Source: an uncultured Lachnospiraceae bacterium | GTDB lineage: Bacteria > Bacillota > Clostridia > Lachnospirales > Lachnospiraceae | Length of the DNA: 61,609 nt | Direction: 5' to 3' | Assembly: GCA_910577275.1 (NCBI GenBank) | Contig: CAJTMW010000005.1 | Location: 1-61,609 of the forward strand | In this document: piece after piece, positions 59,239-61,609 of the stretch | Layout: the number at the start of each line of letters is the position of its first letter | Position numbering within the stretch: the stretch's first letter is position 1 | Program-made: the position numbers and the translations under genes | Notes under the pieces: model-generated | The model's input: the letters and a program-made list of their open reading frames with translations, nothing else | Database searches by the model: none | What the model was told of the DNA's origin: nothing

Positions 59239-60624
59239 ATGGAAAAGAATAAAAATACAAACGAAAAGAAAAAACTGGGCGTGGCGGAGCTGGCATGCTA
59301 CGGTATCGGAAACTGTATTGGTTCCGGGATTTTTGTATCCATGGGCAGCGGCATTGCCTTTACAGGCCATTCCATTACGCTGGCTCTTGTGGCGGCAAAC
59401 CTTGTGGTGCTGTTTGCCTACGCTTACAAAACGCTGATGGCGGGAATGTTTGTGCTGCCCGGCGGCGCTTATTCCCAGGCCGCATTACTGCAGCCTCCGC
59501 TTCTGGTGGGCGTTACGGCGCTTTCGACGATTTTTACCGGACTGGCATTTGCCATGTACGCCGTTTCCATTGTGGAATACGCTTCCACAGTGTTCCCGGG
59601 AATTGCGGATTATGGCCAGCTGATTGCCTTTGCCATCATCACGCTGTTCTTCCTGACCACCTTGCTGGGAGGAAAGTTTATGGGGAAATTCAACCTGATT
59701 ATGGTTGCGGTTCTGATAGTTTCCCTGCTGGTTTACATTGCTACGGGACTGCCCCGGGTGGACTACGCTACAGTGGTGCCCCATGAGGGCTATTTTACTG
59801 ACGGCGCGGTGGGATTTATTATGGCGATTGCCATGATGGCCTTTGCCTGTCAGGGAGCGACCATGCCGGTTGCCATGACTGCGGATACCCGGGACGCCAA
59901 ACGGAGCCTTCCCAAGGCGATACTGATTGCTTCCGGCGTGATTACCGTGGTATACTGCCTGATTGCCATTGTTTCCGCTGGGGTTCTGCCTATAGAGGAG
60001 GTGGCAGGAAAAAATCTGGGTGTGGTTGCCAGAGAGATTTTTCCCTATCCGGTTTTTGTGATTTTCATTCTGGGCGGCGCATGCTTTGCCATCGCAACCT
60101 CCCTGTACGGAGCGGTTGCCAGCGTACAGCATCCCCTGCTTGCAACCATTGAAGACGGCTGGCTTCCTTCTGTCCTCGGTACAAAGACGAAAAAAGGCTA
60201 TCCCTGGGTGATGATGCTGATTTTATATGTGATTGCCGTGGTTCCCATCTGGATTGACATGGGGCTGAACGAGCTGATTTCCCTGATGATGATTCCAACC
60301 ATGATTATCAATCTGTTTAATAATGTTTTGATGTTCCGGCTGATAAAGAAGTATCCGAACGCATGGGAAAACGGCTTTTTCCGTATGCCCCGGTGGGCTT
60401 TTGACGTTACAATCATACTGGCGGTTCTGTGTGATTTGCTGATAAGCGTGGCGCTTTTGACCACACTGAAACCGGGAGACCAGTACTTTATTCTGGTGAT
60501 GGTGGCGGTACTCTTTGCGTACAGCTATTATCGTTTAAAGGCCGGCAAGGTCAATTTACAGGATATCGAGCGTATCCGCAGAGAAGCGGAAGCGGCGGCA
60601 AGGGCCAGCGGGGAGAAGCAGTAA
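59239..60624 (+). CDS. APC-family amino acid permease
   Basis: A 461-residue transporter with about twelve membrane spans. The first helix carries the APC substrate-binding motif GIGNCIGSGIFVSMG. Helix 6 (FIMAIAMMAFACQGATMPVAM) and a C-terminal helical tail (RIRREAEAAARASGEK) are visible. It likely imports an amino acid or a small amine for the flanking gamma-glutamyl hydrolase, lyase and dipeptidase. AAAGGAGATACTTTT precedes ATG 59239. Confidence 0.92.
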   Translation: MEKNKNTNEKKKLGVAELACYGIGNCIGSGIFVSMGSGIAFTGHSITLALVAANLVVLFAYAYKTLMAGMFVLPGGAYSQAALLQPPLLVGVTALSTIFTGLAFAMYAVSIVEYASTVFPGIADYGQLIAFAIITLFFLTTLLGGKFMGKFNLIMVAVLIVSLLVYIATGLPRVDYATVVPHEGYFTDGAVGFIMAIAMMAFACQGATMPVAMTADTRDAKRSLPKAILIASGVITVVYCLIAIVSAGVLPIEEVAGKNLGVVAREIFPYPVFVIFILGGACFAIATSLYGAVASVQHPLLATIEDGWLPSVLGTKTKKGYPWVMMLILYVIAVVPIWIDMGLNELISLMMIPTMIINLFNNVLMFRLIKKYPNAWENGFFRMPRWAFDVTIILAVLCDLLISVALLTTLKPGDQYFILVMVAVLFAYSYYRLKAGKVNLQDIERIRREAEAAARASGEKQ

Positions 60625-60688
60625 CCCTGCGGGGAATGGGGCAGTACGGTAGATGGCCTGCTGCCGGTGACAGTAAGGAGGAGGGAAG

Positions 60689-61609
60689 ATGAATTATATT
60701 GATTTTCACTGTGATACACTGATGAAAGCGTGGATGGGCAGAAAGAAGACCCTTTCCGCTCCCGGAGGGATGGTATCTCTGGCGGGATTAAAAGAGGGCG
60801 GGTGCAAGGCGCAGTTTTTTGCCATTTTTATGCCCCCTGTGAACTTAAAGAAGATAGCGGGCCTTTTTTTGCCGAAGGACGAAGCCTATATAGAAAAGAA
60901 CCTGCAGATTTTCCGCAATACGGTTATGCGCTATCCCGATGCGTTTGCGGCGGCCAGTAGCATGAAAGATATCGACGCCAACCGGGCGGCGGGAAAGATA
61001 TCCGGCATCCTTACACTGGAGGACGGACGTGCGGTGGACGGGAAAATGGAAAATCTGGAGCGTTTCTACGGCATGGGAATCCGGCTCATCAGCCTTACAT
61101 GGAATCATGCAAACTGCTTTGGTTTTCCCAATTCTTCCGACAGCTCAGTGATGGAAAAGGGGCTGACGGACTTTGGCAGGGAGGCTGTTGTCCGCATGAA
61201 CGAGCTGGGCATGATTGTGGACGTGTCCCATCTGTCCGATGGCGGTTTCCGGGATGTGGCGGCTCTTTGTAAAAAGCCCTTTGTGGCGTCCCACTCCAAC
61301 TGCCGGAGCATAAATCCCCATCCCCGGAGCATGACGGACGAAATGATTCGGACACTGGCGGATAAGGGCGGCGTCATGGGAGTTAATTTCGGGCCGGAAT
61401 TTCTTACAGGCGACGTGAAGGCGAAGGAAAGCCGCACGGAGGCGATTGTGGCGCAGCTCCGCCATATGATGAATGTTGGCGGCGAGGACTGCCCGGCCAT
61501 CGGCACGGATTTTGACGGCGTTGGCGGCAGGCTTGAAATCGGAAGCCCGGGTCAGATGCCGCGATTGTTTGAGGCCCTTGAGGAAAGCGGCTTTACGGCG
61601 GGGCAGATT
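60689..61609 (+). CDS. Membrane dipeptidase, peptidase M19 family (3' end beyond window)
   Basis: The frame is open from ATG 60689 (AAGGAGGAGGGAAG upstream) to the last base, 307 codons. It starts MNYIDFHCDTLMKAW with the zinc motif HxD, followed by LTLEDGRAV (bridging Glu), LTWNHANCFGF, VDVSHLSDGGF, ASHSNCRSINPHPRS and AIGTDFDGV, all renal-dipeptidase-family landmarks. It hydrolyses dipeptides, including those with D-residues. The usual length is about 315-370 residues, so little is missing. It lies 64 bp behind the transporter gene and is probably cotranscribed. Confidence 0.93.
   Translation, partial: MNYIDFHCDTLMKAWMGRKKTLSAPGGMVSLAGLKEGGCKAQFFAIFMPPVNLKKIAGLFLPKDEAYIEKNLQIFRNTVMRYPDAFAAASSMKDIDANRAAGKISGILTLEDGRAVDGKMENLERFYGMGIRLISLTWNHANCFGFPNSSDSSVMEKGLTDFGREAVVRMNELGMIVDVSHLSDGGFRDVAALCKKPFVASHSNCRSINPHPRSMTDEMIRTLADKGGVMGVNFGPEFLTGDVKAKESRTEAIVAQLRHMMNVGGEDCPAIGTDFDGVGGRLEIGSPGQMPRLFEALEESGFTAGQI

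Noticed and set aside
59485..60132. Minus-strand frame of 215 codons
   Set aside because: Antisense of the APC permease; a run of N, H, Q and G residues is the reverse image of hydrophobic helices.

Overview
The window looks like the chromosome of a gut-type Clostridia bacterium, most likely Lachnospiraceae. This is inferred from strong AGGAGG-type ribosome sites, mid-to-low GC, and the gene set: Tn916-type integrase, DUF6462 protein, Rpn-family nucleases, CprABC/BceAB-type peptide-resistance modules, a DUF4867 protein, YesM/YesN regulators and a CIRCE-controlled Hsp20. I saw no rRNA, tRNA or CRISPR array. TAG is used as an ordinary stop (for example at the end of the permease gene at 34299), so in-frame TAG codons are read here as mutations.

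Layout. 1-336 is the tail of a 40-residue-repeat protein. 613-5542 is a small integrative mobilizable element: relaxase and MobC on the minus strand; HTH, DUF6462, a 61-aa DNA-binding-like protein and a tyrosine recombinase on the plus strand; then short 10-bp-phased repeats after the integrase. 5625-27437 is a heavily rearranged antimicrobial-peptide defence island. It holds two intact sensor/regulator/ABC modules (6369-11080 and 11111-16181), a third with a broken kinase (20655-26011) and a fourth truncated one (26096-27437), mixed with insertion-sequence remnants, a partial duplication of an Rpn-terminator-ArdC block, an IS4-like pseudogene and an internally deleted IS256-like element. For the first three modules the promoter of the ABC operon carries its own distinct set of short repeats next to the -10 box, as expected for OmpR-family operators.

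27668-30420 contains hsp20 under a CIRCE operator, followed just after its terminator by a group II intron whose maturase has two nonsense codons. 31190-45139 is the most coherent accessory locus. It encodes a sugar ABC importer (no ATPase gene seen locally), an intracellular GH13 enzyme, DUF4867, an RraA-like aldolase, an enolase-superfamily dehydratase, an SDR dehydrogenase, a cyclase-family hydrolase, a YesN/YesM two-component system and a GH101/GH129-like glycosidase. Together these could import and split an alpha-linked glycoside, then oxidise, delactonise, dehydrate and aldol-cleave the released sugar. No sugar kinase is encoded in the cluster.

45418-61609 is mixed chromosomal content: a CPBP protease, a broken AAA ATPase, a nitrilase-family hydrolase, a PIN toxin-antitoxin pair, a GNAT enzyme, an AlkX-like DNA glycosylase, an AraC/GyrI regulator, a diguanylate cyclase with a repeat-rich promoter, an ATPase broken by one amber codon, and a peptide/amino-acid cluster. 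That cluster comprises a cystathionine lyase-peroxiredoxin fusion, MarR, a class I amidotransferase-type hydrolase, an APC transporter and a membrane dipeptidase cut by the window end.
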